A stretch of 12,594 bases of DNA from Bdellovibrionales bacterium (GTDB lineage Bacteria; Bdellovibrionota; Bacteriovoracia; Bacteriovoracales; Bacteriovoracaceae). The stretch lies in the NCBI GenBank assembly GCA_023250775.1, contig JAHFAA010000065.1, forward strand, positions 1-12,594, written 5' to 3'. The notes beneath the pieces are model-generated. The model saw only the letters and a list, made by a program, of their open reading frames with translations. It did no database searches and was not told the origin of the DNA. Of the stretch, positions 1 to 6,545 are shown one piece after another. The position numbers were made by a program, and so were the translations under genes. The first letter of the stretch is position 1; the number at the start of each line of letters is the position of its first letter.

Positions 1-7
1 CCATTTT

Positions 8-152
8 TAATATTAAGAGAGTGTAATCTTCCCACATAAAATCCCGAGATTTTTAGCTGCGCTAGTCTGCGACCCCCGTTCATCAATAATTCCGTTAAGA
101 TTATACCGTGTAATAGAGGTTATAGGGGAGAAAATGTGTGCTCAATCCGTCC
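8..152 (+). repeat. Dispersed repeat, full-length copy A
   Basis: This 145-bp copy is colinear with copy B (1869-2013), with only two mismatches (positions 118 and 129). It starts TAATATTAAG and ends CTCAATCCGTCC. It contains a possible long-range stem: GTGTAATCTT (21-30) can pair with AAGATTATAC (97-106), including one G-U pair. A second, mutually exclusive pairing joins 31-45 to 126-140. AGGGGAG followed by AAA and ATG (134) forms a translation-start-like motif. Read on the minus strand, the left half encodes ELLMNGGRRLAQLKISGFYV. A perfect palindrome, CGCAGCTGCG (153-162), directly abuts the right end and is not found at the other copies. Confidence 0.9.
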
Positions 153-417
153 CGCAGCTGCGTAGAATTTATTTTTGCCTCCTGATGAAAACGCATTTCC
201 CGATCAGGATCATCGCTGTTGGCAAAAAAAGTTCATGAGGATGCTTAAAAAAAACAATGCAGAAATTTTCATAACAGACATTATATTTCAATCTAATCTC
301 TTTACTACTCGCCAGGGTATGAATTGTAATTTAGAGGAGTTACATCTCACTCGTATAAGAGTAATCATTATGCCCAGGTAAACCGATAAGGTAATGGGTT
401 AAACCAATAGAACTAAT
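153..417. other. Intergenic region between copy A and the first gene
   Basis: No convincing gene is visible in these 265 bp. A short frame opened by the ATG in copy A (134) runs to a TGA at 236-238. It contains the stretch MKTHFPIRIIAVGKK, which is too short to support as a gene. The sequence is AT-rich and must hold the leader of the gene at 418, but no good promoter or Shine-Dalgarno sequence stands out. Confidence 0.4.
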
Positions 418-1455
418 ATGATGAGCACCAAAAAATATATTCTCGCGATGCTTTGCTTGCTCTGTAATTTTGCTTCTGCTGCGGAGGTGGACTATACCCA
501 AAGAGGAGAAGGGCTCACTGATATTTCGGTGCAAGTTAACGAGAGAATCAATCAACGAATTAACAACGCCATCCTGGCCTACAACATGGACAGCGAGAGA
601 AGTCCCACCTGCAACAAGCAGAAACTGACCCAATTTCTCTCGACCCATCTCGATACAAACATGCCCGAGGTTGTTGTCGACATTTACAAGCAAGTTAAGC
701 CCATGCAGGAAAAATCCAATGTGGCAGATACGATCTATGCCAATGTCCCAACGACCGTAGTTGAAGATATCTATGCCCAGCACGGGGCCTGCTGTTACCC
801 ACCCATCATCTTGCACAGTAATATTCAGAACAAAAATATAACGGTGGGCCTCGACAAGGTTGATCACTTTTTAAGTAACGGGTTTTCCTACTACACGACC
901 TTCACTCAAGCCGAGGGGACGGTACCAGAAAAATTAAATACAGCGCTTGATCTTGGCGTTGGCCAAGAAGAAGGAATGTGGGGACTCCGTGGGACGGGGG
1001 TAAAATCTTACGGAGATATGGCCGCCAACTATTCTGGTTTTTTGATGTATCGCGATCTTCTCGATGGACAAGGCCCAGCGGCACCAGCAATCAGCTGTAA
1101 CGCTGCCACAGGAACATATTCTCTCACTCCAGGCAAAGAAGTCGACATTCGGAAGTACGCCACAGAAGGATGGGATGAGGGCACGAACTGTTCTTCTTTT
1201 AAAAATATCGAATCGGCCAGAGTCATCGCTCAAGCCGCCAAGGCAAAAGGAATGACCTGCCCCATAAGTACACCAGACTGCATGAAACTGAGACAAATTT
1301 ATCCCGAGGAAGTAGCGGCAAAAATTCTCTCGGGAAAATGCGCCCAGGGATTCCAAGGTGAGCTGGTTTTGCGCTACGAAGAACCTGCCGGGCTCTTTGA
1401 TTCAATGGGCAACTCCTACAACACAACCGAGGGAATGAAGGGTGTCAGTCGGTGA
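418..1455 (+). CDS. Exported protein of unknown function, 345 aa
   Basis: The product begins with a classic signal peptide: Lys-Lys, then a hydrophobic core with likely cleavage after FASA. It is therefore probably periplasmic or surface-exposed. The mature part has eight cysteines, including an adjacent Cys-Cys pair (ACCYPP), consistent with disulfide bonds. A central segment (VDHFLSNGFSYYTTF, then GVGQEEGMWGLRGTGVKSYGD and NYSGFLMYRDLL) is the most motif-like part. It resembles exported hypothetical proteins I associate with Bdellovibrio-type genomes, but I cannot name a domain. Two adjacent ATG codons (418, 421) could start it, and no strong ribosome-binding site is visible. The stop overlaps the next gene's GTG start, which suggests co-translation. 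Coding status is confident; function is unknown. Confidence 0.85.
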   Translation: MMSTKKYILAMLCLLCNFASAAEVDYTQRGEGLTDISVQVNERINQRINNAILAYNMDSERSPTCNKQKLTQFLSTHLDTNMPEVVVDIYKQVKPMQEKSNVADTIYANVPTTVVEDIYAQHGACCYPPIILHSNIQNKNITVGLDKVDHFLSNGFSYYTTFTQAEGTVPEKLNTALDLGVGQEEGMWGLRGTGVKSYGDMAANYSGFLMYRDLLDGQGPAAPAISCNAATGTYSLTPGKEVDIRKYATEGWDEGTNCSSFKNIESARVIAQAAKAKGMTCPISTPDCMKLRQIYPEEVAAKILSGKCAQGFQGELVLRYEEPAGLFDSMGNSYNTTEGMKGVSR

Positions 1456-1871
1456 AGAATAGTAAAATAATTTTTCTCATTCCATTCTTACTTTCATTCA
1501 GTGTTCAAGCTATCACCGTGGAAATATTTTCTGAGATGGTCAAATGCCGTGAAAAGATCGACTTAAACGACCGCAAAAAAAGTGAGAAATTCTTTGCTTG
1601 CGTGGAACCCTATCTCCATCCCCAGGAAGGTAAATTTGTTAAGGAGCAAATTGCCTTGGCCTTATTTCAAATGGAAAAGATCACCAATCCCACAGAATGC
1701 GTTGGAGATCTAAAAAAAAACCTGGAAAGTGTTTATCAAAAAGGTCTGAGCTTCGTTTGCTTTAAATCTGTCGTGGATGGCAAAGAGAAGGAATCTTTTG
1801 CGGTTTTCCAAAAAAACGAAAAAACAAAGTCATGGCGAAACGCCAAAATCATCCGCCTCAAGTATCACTAA
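1452..1871 (+). CDS. Small exported protein of unknown function, 139 aa
   Basis: The gene starts at a GTG that overlaps the upstream stop codon in the sequence GTGA, so translation is likely coupled to the 345-aa gene. The N-terminus is a signal peptide (MKNSKIIFLIPFLLSFSVQA, cleavage near VQA). The mature protein, about 120 residues, carries four cysteines (in VKCREK, FFACVEP, TECVGD and FVCFKS), enough for two disulfides, and is lysine-rich towards the end. I recognise no domain. Its TAA stop (1869-1871) is also the first three bases of repeat copy B, so the repeat touches the coding region with no gap. The two genes form a two-gene module bounded by repeats A and B. Confidence 0.8.
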   Translation: MKNSKIIFLIPFLLSFSVQAITVEIFSEMVKCREKIDLNDRKKSEKFFACVEPYLHPQEGKFVKEQIALALFQMEKITNPTECVGDLKKNLESVYQKGLSFVCFKSVVDGKEKESFAVFQKNEKTKSWRNAKIIRLKYH

Positions 1872-2020
1872 TATTAAGAGAGTGTAATCTTCCCACATAA
1901 AATCCCGAGATTTTTAGCTGCGCTAGTCTGCGACCCCCGTTCATCAATAATTCCGTTAAGATTATACCGTGTAATAGAAGTTATAGGGGCGAAAATGTGT
2001 GCTCAATCCGTCCTTACCTT
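1869..2020 (+). repeat. Dispersed repeat, full-length copy B
   Basis: Bases 1869-2013 match copy A at 143 of 145 positions. The last 30 bases (1991-2020, through TTACCTT) are identical to copy C, so the true right boundary of the family probably extends about 7 bp beyond the end shared with A. The left end overlaps the stop codon of the preceding gene. The start-like motif here is AGGGGCGAAAATG and would open only an 11-codon frame. Confidence 0.9.
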
Positions 2021-2135
2021 TTGCACATAATTCCTCAAATGAAGTCTCACTCCTTGCTTTGATATCAGTCATTCATGTTCTCTTCATTTTACGTGAAAAT
2101 TTCAAAGGCATAGAAGTAATCAACAAGGGGGGGGC

Positions 2136-2666
2136 ATGAGGCATTTTCAATTAGGCAGTACCATGGTGGGTTTAATGTTCGCTTTCATCTTGGTGAATCC
2201 GACCCTGGCGCAAGAAAGTGACATTGATCAACTGAAAGAACAGATTCACAAAGAAACAAAACTGAACATGCAGCAGATTGATGCTTTGGAACCTGAATTT
2301 CGTGAACATCTCAAACTCAAGGGGCATGGCAAGACCATCAGGGAGATGGTTCAAACTTCACTTAAAAATGGCTGCCAAGGGGCTTGCTTGGGTGAAGCTC
2401 TTCAAACTCTGAATCACTCCATGAGCAAGGGCCTGTCCAGCAGCGAGGCGCTGAAAATGGTTACCGCCCAGTTGAGTGAGGCGATTAAGGAAAGAGACCA
2501 AAAACAGCTCAAATGGAGTGATGAAGAATTTGGTGCAAGAGTGCGGTCAAGGATGGAGGCGCGACTCGAAGAGCGAGATCGTATGCATGAACGCAATTTA
2601 GAACGTCAGAAGGGCGGCATCATGAAGAATCAGAAAACAAGATCAAGTGGTAGCATGAGACGATAA
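2136..2666 (+). CDS. Small secreted helical protein, 176 aa
   Basis: A very G-rich ribosome-binding site (AAGGGGGGGGC) precedes the ATG. Residues 1-25 form a signal peptide with likely cleavage at TLA-QES. The mature protein is predicted by eye to be mostly helical. It has one Cys pair (C80 and C84, in NGCQGACLGEAL) and a strongly charged C-terminal third (Arg/Glu/Lys-rich, from about residue 117) that could form a long helix or coiled coil. No domain name can be assigned with confidence. The stop overlaps the ATG of the outer-membrane barrel gene by one base (TAATG), so the two are surely co-translated. An accessory periplasmic role for that barrel is plausible but is inference from context only. 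Confidence 0.85.
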   Translation: MRHFQLGSTMVGLMFAFILVNPTLAQESDIDQLKEQIHKETKLNMQQIDALEPEFREHLKLKGHGKTIREMVQTSLKNGCQGACLGEALQTLNHSMSKGLSSSEALKMVTAQLSEAIKERDQKQLKWSDEEFGARVRSRMEARLEERDRMHERNLERQKGGIMKNQKTRSSGSMRR

Positions 2667-3511
2667 TGGAAAATCAGCTATTGCGACTTGGCGGCCTATT
2701 GTCATTAATGTTTTGCATCTCTGCCAGTTTTGCTCTGGCCGAAACACCGGATCTTTTGCCCGAGCTCAGTGCAGAATATGGTTATGCTGACAATTTGAAT
2801 AATGCCACGACTAAAGGACTTGAGAAAGGTTCACAATTTTCAACAATCTCGGCAGAGCTCGGACTTTCTTCAAGTGTTTCAAGTTCCTTGGCCCTCTCTC
2901 TCTCGGGAAGTTATGATATCGTCAACTATCGTGAATTTGGCGATCTTAGTGTGAATACGGCGACGATAGGCGGAGGCCTTCTTTACTTTGCGAATGAATC
3001 TTTGCGCTTGAAAATTTCTCCAGATATTGGCCAGCGTTCTTATGGTGATAGTGAAAGGAATTCATTTTTTTATGACATTGCGTTTTCCATAGAGCACAAA
3101 ACGTATTCTCACTTTTTCATAACGGTGATCTACCGCTATGCCAATAATGATGCCAAGCAATCGGTCTACAGCTACTCTTCAAATAAAATAGGAATTAGAG
3201 GTGAGTGGCAGTATGCCCCAAAAGGTTTTTTGGACATCGACTATTCAATCGATCTTACAGAGAATATTTTTTATGAAACGTCGTCCGTCGCAGCTCCAGC
3301 GATGCATGGGAGAAGGTCCTCGAATACCTTTGGTGTAAATCAAGTCGCATTCAAAGAAAATACCACCGTGAATATGGTTTCCCTGTCGTGGGATCAGAAT
3401 TTGTACAGAGGACTCTATGCCCAGGCAGAATATGATCATTTTTGGGCCAGCGGGACAGATGGAAATTACCACGGACAAATCATCACCGGCGGAATGCGAT
3501 ATAAGTTTTAA
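2666..3511 (+). CDS. Outer-membrane beta-barrel protein, 281 aa
   Basis: A signal peptide (residues 1-25, ending ASFALA) is followed by alternating polar/aromatic stretches typical of amphipathic outer-membrane strands, such as LLPELSAEYGYADNL, LRLKISPDIGQRSYG, FFITVIYRYAN and GLYAQAEYDHFW. The chain ends GGMRYKF. A C-terminal Phe on a last amphipathic strand is the usual recognition signal for the BAM assembly machinery. The length would suit a barrel of roughly 10-14 strands. I cannot place it in a named porin family; surface barrels of the 'putative beta-barrel porin' type are the nearest idea. It overlaps the upstream gene by one base, and the module ends 23 bp before partial repeat C. 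Confidence 0.85.
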   Translation: MENQLLRLGGLLSLMFCISASFALAETPDLLPELSAEYGYADNLNNATTKGLEKGSQFSTISAELGLSSSVSSSLALSLSGSYDIVNYREFGDLSVNTATIGGGLLYFANESLRLKISPDIGQRSYGDSERNSFFYDIAFSIEHKTYSHFFITVIYRYANNDAKQSVYSYSSNKIGIRGEWQYAPKGFLDIDYSIDLTENIFYETSSVAAPAMHGRRSSNTFGVNQVAFKENTTVNMVSLSWDQNLYRGLYAQAEYDHFWASGTDGNYHGQIITGGMRYKF

Positions 3512-3534
3512 GGGGTTCTACTAGGATCACTCAA

Positions 3535-3564
3535 GAAAATGTGTGCTCAATCCGTCCTTACCTT
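3535..3564 (+). repeat. Dispersed repeat, right-end fragment C
   Basis: These 30 bases (GAAAATGTGTGCTC through TTACCTT) are identical to the right end of copy B (1991-2020). The left four fifths of the repeat is missing. The fragment lies between two convergent genes. Confidence 0.85.
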
Positions 3565-3627
3565 CCTTAAATATTTTAAGTAGTCTGGCCTCTCATACGA
3601 TCTTTGTTATCTTGCGAAGCTTTTGCA

Positions 3628-4212
3628 TTACTCCGCGCAGGATTTGTGGCCTTGAGGTTTATTTAGGCCTTGATATTCCTTGATCCTTCCTTGATCTTCA
3701 ATCATTTCAAATTTGACCACTTCAGCTTGGGTCGCTTTACCTTTCTGATGTTCAATGGTGATCTTGGTGCAGAATGCATTGCGATCGATGTCGGTGCTGG
3801 AGATCGGTCCTTGAATTCGGCGCACTTTAAACTCTTTCATTTGTAAATGCATCTTAATGCAATCTTCGCGGTTCATTCCAAGAACCGGCATGTCTTGATA
3901 CCTTCTGGGCATGGATGAATCCGATATGACAGGGATATCCTTGCAGGTAAGTTTAATGTAACCGTAGAGATCGTCTCCACCATCGTCAACAGAACCCATT
4001 TCGTTCAGATCATAAACAAAATTTACGCCGTAATAACTTGTTTCAACCGTGTTCCCGATTCGGATCGGTACAGCAACGGAGTATGATTTTTCGATGCGGA
4101 TATTTTTATTGGGGGCATTCTCTACGAATTTATCGCTTTTAAAAGTGAAAGTCGTCTGTGCGAAAGATAAGGTTGAAAAGGTAGCAAGAATGGCCAAGCC
4201 AAAGTGCTTCAT
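3628..4212 (-). CDS. Secreted protein of unknown function, 194 aa
   Basis: The start chosen is the ATG at 4212, giving MKHFGLAILATFSTLSFAQ, a complete signal peptide. A GGGGGA Shine-Dalgarno sequence lies just upstream. An upstream in-frame ATG at 4230 would add six residues but overlap that site. The mature protein has four cysteines (TCKDI, EDCIKM, AFCTKI, KSCAE) and looks beta-rich in its first half (SYSVAVPIRIGNTVETSYYG). It contains an acidic Gly/Asp turn, VDDGGDD. I recognise no domain. It stands alone on the minus strand between repeat fragment C and copy D, convergent to the barrel gene. Confidence 0.82.
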   Translation of the reverse strand: MKHFGLAILATFSTLSFAQTTFTFKSDKFVENAPNKNIRIEKSYSVAVPIRIGNTVETSYYGVNFVYDLNEMGSVDDGGDDLYGYIKLTCKDIPVISDSSMPRRYQDMPVLGMNREDCIKMHLQMKEFKVRRIQGPISSTDIDRNAFCTKITIEHQKGKATQAEVVKFEMIEDQGRIKEYQGLNKPQGHKSCAE

Positions 4213-4313
4213 AGTTTCCCCCGGGGTCATTACTCTGTAAGGTTAATAATTTTTACTCAGAAAATAATAGCAACTTTAGATTTAAGAGGTAGCGAGAGTG
4301 TAGTTTCTTTAGG

Positions 4314-4338
4314 GAGTGTCAAAAGTTTGTACAGTTGG
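4314..4338. mobile_element. Possible insertion-sequence terminus (IS256-like)
   Basis: The sequence GGGAGTGTCAAAAGTTTGTA resembles, from memory, the terminal inverted repeats of IS256/mutator-type elements, which often pair a GAGTGTCAAAA core with TTTGTACA. No matching opposite end or transposase is in the window, so this is at most a solo relic. The remnant frame on the minus strand ends inside this motif (CTNF, then stop). Confidence 0.3.
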
Positions 4339-4528
4339 GCACTTCAATATTAAGAACGTTTGATTTTCCCACATAAAATCCCGAGATTTTTAGCTGCGCT
4401 AGTCTTCGACCACCGTTCATCAATAATTCCATTATGCTCATGCCGTTCAGACCTAGCGGATTCTCCAATCTATGGGTATTTTCCCTTATGAATTTTCTTG
4501 CCTCTTCCGTCATCAAAAATCTGACATG
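4319..4528 (-). pseudogene. C-terminal coding remnant of an unidentified protein (ancestor of the repeat)
   Basis: An open frame of about 69 codons starts after a TAG (4529-4531) and ends at 4319. It includes MTEEARKFIRENTHRLENP, then LNGMSIMELLMNGGRRLAQL and KISGFYVGKSNVLNIEVPN. The same frame is recognisable in copies A, B, E, G and H. Between D and A, a run of 21 identical codons from GluLeuLeu to ValGly has only two base changes, both silent (GGT/GGG and CGA/CGC). This suggests the sequence was once translated. No convincing ribosome-binding site is present and the family is unknown to me. A transposase or other mobile-gene C-terminus is the simplest guess, not shown. Confidence 0.5.
4346..4430 (+). 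repeat. Dispersed repeat, left-half copy D
   Basis: These 85 bases match the left part of copies A and B from AATATTAAG to AATAATTCC. They carry the variant segment AACGTTTGATTTTCCC in place of AGAGTGTAATCTTCCC. The same variant is in copy G, so D and G form a subfamily. The right half (stem partner and start-like motif) is absent or too diverged at the DNA level, although the minus-strand peptide similarity continues further. Confidence 0.85.
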
Positions 4529-4535
4529 CTAGAAT
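4527..4535 (+). promoter_or_regulatory. Possible extended -10 promoter element of the cheW-CZB gene
   Basis: TGCTAGAAT is one base from the sigma-70 -10 consensus, with the extended TG in place. It lies 72 bp upstream of the ATG at 4608. No good -35 hexamer is found at the expected spacing, so this is a weak call. Confidence 0.25.
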
Positions 4536-4595
4536 CTTAACTACGGGTAAGCATGATCAGTAGCATTTCCCAAAGAGATTTACCGATCAACTTGC

Positions 4596-4604
4596 AGGAG
4601 GTGA
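4596..4604 (+). promoter_or_regulatory. Strong ribosome-binding site fixing the start at 4608
   Basis: AGGAGGTGA is complementary to the 16S rRNA tail over nine bases and ends three bases before the ATG. It is far stronger than the sites of the neighbouring genes and settles the start. Confidence 0.8.
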
Positions 4605-4607
4605 GAC

Positions 4608-5459
4608 ATGATTGCTGAGAATTTAAAACGTATTCCCTGGGTTGTGGTCGGTGTACAATCCCAGCTTTTTGGTATTGCCAGCACCTATGTTCAAGAAATG
4701 GTCAAATTATCAGAGGTGACTGCCATTCCCAATATGCCTGCGGCAATTAGAGGGATTATTAACCTTCGTGGGCAGGTGATGCCTTTGATTGACCTGCGCT
4801 CTGTTTTGGGAATGACTTCGGCCAAGGTGGAAATGGAACAGCTCATTGTGAATCTTCAACATCGGGAGGAGGATCATAAAGCATGGTTGGGAAAACTAGA
4901 AAAGGCCGTAGCGGAAAAAACGCACTTTACTGGTGAACTGAATGCTCACAAGTGTGCCTTTGGTCGGTGGTATGACACCTTTGTCACCAATGATCTTATC
5001 TTGAAAGGTTTGCTTAAACGTTTTGATCGGCCACACCGACATGTTCACTCAATCGGTGCCACGGTCAATACCCTAATAGAAAGTGGCAAGTTTACTGAAG
5101 CCTCTGCCATTATTCAGTCCACGCGTGAAAGAGAGCTGGCAGAAATGGTAACGCTTTTTTCCATTACCCGCGATGCCATTAGGGATTCCCAGCGAGAAAT
5201 CGCCGTAATTATTAATAGTGGTGAGAGTATGATGGCCCTGGCCGCAGACACGATTGAAACGGTGGAGAGGTTAGATGAGAAATCTTTTGACGAACCGCCG
5301 ATGCAAGCTGCTTCAACTGATAAGGGTTTAATCATCGCGGTCGCCCGTCGAACAAAAGATGATAATTTGATCATGTTGCTCGAGGCCCGACACATTCAAG
5401 GCCAGGGGAAAAACAGTGAGGTCACTCAATCCAAACACCACGTGTCGGTGGCCAGTTAG
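4608..5459 (+). CDS. CheW-type chemotaxis coupling protein with inserted CZB zinc-binding domain
   Basis: The chain splits into a CheW fold interrupted by a CZB (chemoreceptor zinc-binding) domain. Residues about 11-83 are the first CheW half, including AIRGIINLRGQVMPLIDLRS, the classic CheW signature. Residues about 84-195 are CZB: H90 in DHKAW, C116 in HKCAFGRWY, and H143/H147 in RPHRHVH. These match the His, Cys, His, His zinc ligands of known CZB domains, with the expected HxxxH spacing. Residues about 196-265 resume CheW (EIAVIINSGE, then ADTIETVERL). A polar tail follows. CheW couples receptors to the kinase CheA, while CZB senses zinc or oxidation in receptors and cyclases. This protein could make coupling zinc- or redox-responsive (inference). 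No cheA or receptor gene is nearby. It ends eight bases before repeat E. Confidence 0.88.
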   Translation: MIAENLKRIPWVVVGVQSQLFGIASTYVQEMVKLSEVTAIPNMPAAIRGIINLRGQVMPLIDLRSVLGMTSAKVEMEQLIVNLQHREEDHKAWLGKLEKAVAEKTHFTGELNAHKCAFGRWYDTFVTNDLILKGLLKRFDRPHRHVHSIGATVNTLIESGKFTEASAIIQSTRERELAEMVTLFSITRDAIRDSQREIAVIINSGESMMALAADTIETVERLDEKSFDEPPMQAASTDKGLIIAVARRTKDDNLIMLLEARHIQGQGKNSEVTQSKHHVSVAS

Positions 5460-5467
5460 AGGATTAA

Positions 5468-5599
5468 TAATATTAAGAGAGTGTAATCTTCCCACATAAA
5501 ATCCTGAGATTTTTCCCCGTTCATCAATAATTCCGTTAAGATTATACCGAGTAATAGAAGTTATAGGGGAGAAAATGTGTACTCAATTTGTCCTACACT
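5468..5599 (+). repeat. Dispersed repeat, near-full copy E with internal deletion
   Basis: This copy matches A and B throughout but lacks 19 bases (AGCTGCGCTAGTCTGCGAC) after GATTTTT. Its right end reads CTCAATTTGTCCTACACT, a variant shared only with fragment F. Its AGGGGAG-AAA-ATG motif (ATG at 5575) opens a frame that continues in phase into the methyltransferase gene. Confidence 0.9.
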
Positions 5600-5628
5600 T
5601 CGAGTCGGGGCCATGGGGGGCGTTGGCA

Positions 5629-6378
5629 ATGAAAAAATATTATCATGAACATGAGTTGGCCTATCTTCGTATCAAGTCGGAAGGCAATGTGGGATGGGGT
5701 AATGCGAAGACACTTGAGGATCTCGGTGATGCATCAACACATGAATACTTGCGGAAGACGACTCAGGAATTATTGAAACCACTCAAAGGCAAAAAGGCCT
5801 TGGATCTTGGTTGTGGTACAGGTACGACTGCTTTTACGCTGGCAAAACTAGGATTCGAAGTGACGGGAATTGATATTTCACAAACCGCCATTGAGATGGC
5901 CCATGAGCTTGCAAAAAAACAAAAACTTGATATTCGTTTTGAGGCTGGAGATGTTCTTCAACTTTGTAATCTCAAATCTAAATTTGATTTGATTTACGAT
6001 AGCCACTGTCTCCATTGCATTGTTTTTGATGAGGATCGGTCAAAGGTTCTAACCGAAATCCAAAAATCTTTAACGGACTCGGGTTTTTTTATTCTTGATA
6101 CCATGATTTCAACGCAAGATTTTAAGCCGTCCTTTGACCAAAATCTATTACGCTTCGATGAAAATTATACTCTCTGGCACAAGACCTCGAAGGAGAACAA
6201 AGTTCAGGGAGTTGTGTCGCTAAATGGCGAATATTGGTGTGCCCAGCGAAGAATTCTTCCGGAAGAGAGCATCGTCAAAGAAGTACACCAGGCCAAATTG
6301 AAAGTTGTGTGTCAGCAGATTGATGCTCAGGATATAACCAGTCTCCGTAGCCTGCGCATGGTCCTTCAAAAGTTATAG
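5629..6378 (+). CDS. Class I SAM-dependent methyltransferase, 249 aa
   Basis: The S-adenosylmethionine-binding Rossmann fold is clear. Motif I is ALDLGCGTGT (residues 57-66), then VTGIDIS with the acidic residue at 82, EAGDVLQL, and FDLIYDSHCLHCI (motif IV region, 119-131). It methylates an unknown small molecule or macromolecule in the cytoplasm; the C-terminal third is not diagnostic. The chosen ATG (5629) has a GGGGGGCG ribosome-binding site. An in-frame ATG at 5575 inside repeat E, with its own AGGGGAG, would add 18 residues. The TAG stop (6376-6378) lies inside fragment F, so nearly the whole gene sits between two copies of one 42-bp direct repeat. Family assignment is sure; substrate is unknown. 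Confidence 0.88.
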   Translation: MKKYYHEHELAYLRIKSEGNVGWGNAKTLEDLGDASTHEYLRKTTQELLKPLKGKKALDLGCGTGTTAFTLAKLGFEVTGIDISQTAIEMAHELAKKQKLDIRFEAGDVLQLCNLKSKFDLIYDSHCLHCIVFDEDRSKVLTEIQKSLTDSGFFILDTMISTQDFKPSFDQNLLRFDENYTLWHKTSKENKVQGVVSLNGEYWCAQRRILPEESIVKEVHQAKLKVVCQQIDAQDITSLRSLRMVLQKL

Positions 6379-6411
6379 GGGAGAAAATGTGTGCTCAATT
6401 TGTCCTACACT
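6370..6411 (+). repeat. Dispersed repeat, right-end fragment F
   Basis: These 42 bases equal the right end of copy E (5558-5599), with one mismatch (6393 versus 5581). The methyltransferase stop codon lies within it. Confidence 0.9.
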
Positions 6412-6425
6412 GTCAATTCTGAAAG

Positions 6426-6545
6426 ATGGCCTTCGAGGCAATCGTAGACGGCCCGTTCGCCCAAAGCAGATTGAGGGCCGCGATGAACAAGGTGAAGGTG
6501 AACAAGATGAAGATTATTAAAGAGTTCATTTCAAGGGCCCCTTAA
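6426..6545 (+). CDS. Doubtful small ORF, 39 aa
   Basis: An ATG after GAAAG opens a 39-codon frame. It begins MAFEAIVDGPF, has a lysine-rich middle (MNKVKVNKMKIIK) and ends in TAA. Its last 20 bases overlap the 3' end of the convergent gene. It might be a real small peptide, a broken remnant of a longer gene, or chance; nothing decides between these. Confidence 0.2.
   Translation: MAFEAIVDGPFAQSRLRAAMNKVKVNKMKIIKEFISRAP

Larger units (their letters stand above)
4231..4607. other. Intergenic region holding an IS-like end, repeat D and a promoter
   Basis: This gap separates divergently transcribed genes. It holds an IS256-like terminal sequence (about 4314-4338), repeat copy D with its minus-strand coding remnant (4319-4528), and the leader of the cheW-type gene. 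Bases 4231-4313 are AT-rich with nothing recognisable, though they should contain the promoter of the minus-strand gene. Confidence 0.6.

Noticed and set aside
134..238. Short frame from copy A containing MKTHFPIRIIAVGKK, faintly like the start of RlmH-type methyltransferases
   Set aside because: It stops after 17 residues from its second Met. The likeness covers only about eight residues and continuing it needs a frameshift.
340..867. Minus-strand 175-codon frame opposite the first gene
   Set aside because: The plus-strand gene has a signal peptide and overlaps its partner neatly. The minus frame has neither start context nor recognisable content.
3566..3580. CTTAAA-TAT-TTTAAG hairpin between convergent genes as a terminator
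   Set aside because: It is a six-bp, almost purely A/T stem without a following T-run, too weak to call.
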